Shown here one piece after another: positions 5,422-6,095 of a stretch of 6,095 nt of DNA. The position numbers and the translations under genes are program-made. Source of the DNA: Candidatus Brevibacterium intestinigallinarum. GTDB taxonomy: Bacteria; Actinomycetota; Actinomycetes; Actinomycetales; Brevibacteriaceae. Positions within the stretch are counted from its first letter, which is position 1; each line of letters opens with the position of its first letter. Below the pieces are notes generated by a model that saw nothing but the letters and a program-made list of their open reading frames with translations, searched no databases and had not been told where the DNA came from. The stretch is from contig DWZY01000048.1 of the NCBI GenBank assembly GCA_019117325.1, forward strand, positions 1-6,095, read 5' to 3'.

Positions 5422-6087
5422 TCACTTCTGGTCGTACAGCTTGAGCGCCAGGAGCCCGTGCGTGTAGGCGCCGCCCGCGCGCAGTGCGGCGGCGATCATG
5501 ATGGCGCGCGAGAGGTGCTCCTCCGTCGCGCCGGCCTTCTTCGCCTTCGCGACGTGACCGGCCAGGCAGTAGGGGCACTGGGTGGTCGCCGCGACGGCGA
5601 TCGCGATGAGCTCGCGGTCGCGGACGCTCAGCACCTCGTCCTCCGGGTCGAATACCGCACCGTCGAACGCCTGGAACGCCTCGACGGATCCGCCCGCGGT
5701 CTGCCGCAGCTGCCGCAGGTACGACCGGTCGCCCGGCTCGTGGAAGTGCTGGAGGTCCGCACCCTGCTCGGAGATCTTGTGCGCCAGGAAGCCGTGCGTG
5801 TACGCAGCACCGGCCCGCAGACCCGCGGCGACGAACACCGCGCGGGCGACCTCCTCGCGGCTGGCACCCGCCTTCTTCGCGTTCCCCACGTGCACGTCCA
5901 GGCAGTAGGGGCACTGCGTCGTCGCGGCGACACCGATCGCGATGAGCTCCTTCGTCCGCAGGTCGAGGACCTCGTCGTCCTTGTCGAAGATCGCCGCGTC
6001 GAATGCGCCGAACGCCTTCGTCTGGCTGGGTGCGACCTCTGCGAGCACCTTCTGGTAGTCGAAGTCTCCGGACTCGTGGTAGTGCAT
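5422..6087 (-). CDS. two-domain AhpD-like / carboxymuconolactone decarboxylase family protein
   Basis: Probable thiol-active enzyme of the CMD/AhpD superfamily, which includes alkylhydroperoxidases that use a CxxC pair against peroxides and true decarboxylases that lack it. The 221-residue product is two copies of one domain. Each has the AhpD signature E-(11)-CxxC-(3)-H: E47, C59, C62, H66 in the first and E159, C171, C174, H178 in the second, both inside ELIAI-VAATTQCPYC. This favours peroxidase or disulfide-exchange activity over decarboxylation; the substrate is unknown. There is no signal peptide or membrane segment, so it is cytoplasmic. ATG 6087 is used because the second copy also opens with HxHExGD, placing the repeat edge at residue 2. 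Only 8 bp upstream are visible and no Shine-Dalgarno is seen there, so a longer start outside the window is possible. It ends at its own hairpin terminator and is probably a separate transcript from prfB. Confidence 0.88.
   Translation of the reverse strand: MHYHESGDFDYQKVLAEVAPSQTKAFGAFDAAIFDKDDEVLDLRTKELIAIGVAATTQCPYCLDVHVGNAKKAGASREEVARAVFVAAGLRAGAAYTHGFLAHKISEQGADLQHFHEPGDRSYLRQLRQTAGGSVEAFQAFDGAVFDPEDEVLSVRDRELIAIAVAATTQCPYCLAGHVAKAKKAGATEEHLSRAIMIAAALRAGGAYTHGLLALKLYDQK
5425..6084 (-). repeat. intragenic tandem duplication (two 112-codon units)
   Basis: Codons 2-113 (6084-5749) and 114-221 (5748-5425) of the AhpD-like gene are aligned copies with a constant 112-codon offset: HYHESGD/HFHEPGD at the starts, CPYC and H at matching places, and RAG.AYTHG near the ends. 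The DNA still matches closely at the active site: CCAGGCAGTAGGGGCACTG occurs at 5562-5580 and at 5898-5916, exactly 336 bp apart. Confidence 0.85.
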
Positions 6088-6095
6088 CTGTGAAC

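Noticed and set aside
5347..6093. Plus-strand open frame of 248 codons
   Set aside because: It mirrors the AhpD-like gene and inherits an apparent internal repeat only because that gene is duplicated.

Overview
The window is a conserved core-gene block from a high-GC Gram-positive actinobacterium. Every gene I can support lies on the minus strand, so the block is transcribed from high to low coordinates. The gene order (prfB, ftsE, ftsX, cell-wall hydrolase, smpB, ssrA), the strong GC bias, GTG starts with good Shine-Dalgarno sequences, TAGnnT-type -10 boxes and a tmRNA tag ending in DFALAA all point to Actinobacteria. A Micrococcales/Microbacteriaceae-like organism is my best guess, but the genus is inference.

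Layout in transcription order: (1) 6087-5422, a two-domain AhpD/carboxymuconolactone-decarboxylase-like protein that is an exact 112-residue tandem duplication. It is closed by a strong GC hairpin without a U-tract (5379-5415). (2) 5294-4173, prfB, release factor 2, in one frame with no programmed frameshift. (3) A 176-bp gap (3997-4172) with a candidate promoter and a repeated 15-16 bp element. (4) 3996-1128, a tightly coupled trio: ftsE, ftsX (GTGA overlap) and a secreted coiled-coil M23 peptidase beginning next to the ftsX stop. (5) 1031-558, smpB. (6) A 171-bp gap holding two inverted repeats. (7) 386-13, ssrA (tmRNA), complete, with its tag frame at 292-251.

Two processes are interleaved. 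PrfB ends translation at UGA/UAA. SmpB and tmRNA rescue ribosomes that have no stop codon and tag the product for proteolysis. Between them, FtsE (ATPase) and FtsX (membrane protein) form the division-site complex that in other bacteria switches a coiled-coil peptidoglycan hydrolase on and off. Here the likely partner is encoded directly downstream and keeps all its metal and catalytic histidines, unlike the degenerate proteobacterial activator EnvC.

I see no mobile element, CRISPR array, phage gene or clearly undescribed system. The best leads are the FtsEX-linked M23 hydrolase, the duplicated AhpD-like enzyme, a 21-bp tandem duplication over the hydrolase stop codon, and the paired elements upstream of ftsE. 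The long forward-strand open frames are antisense shadows of these genes.
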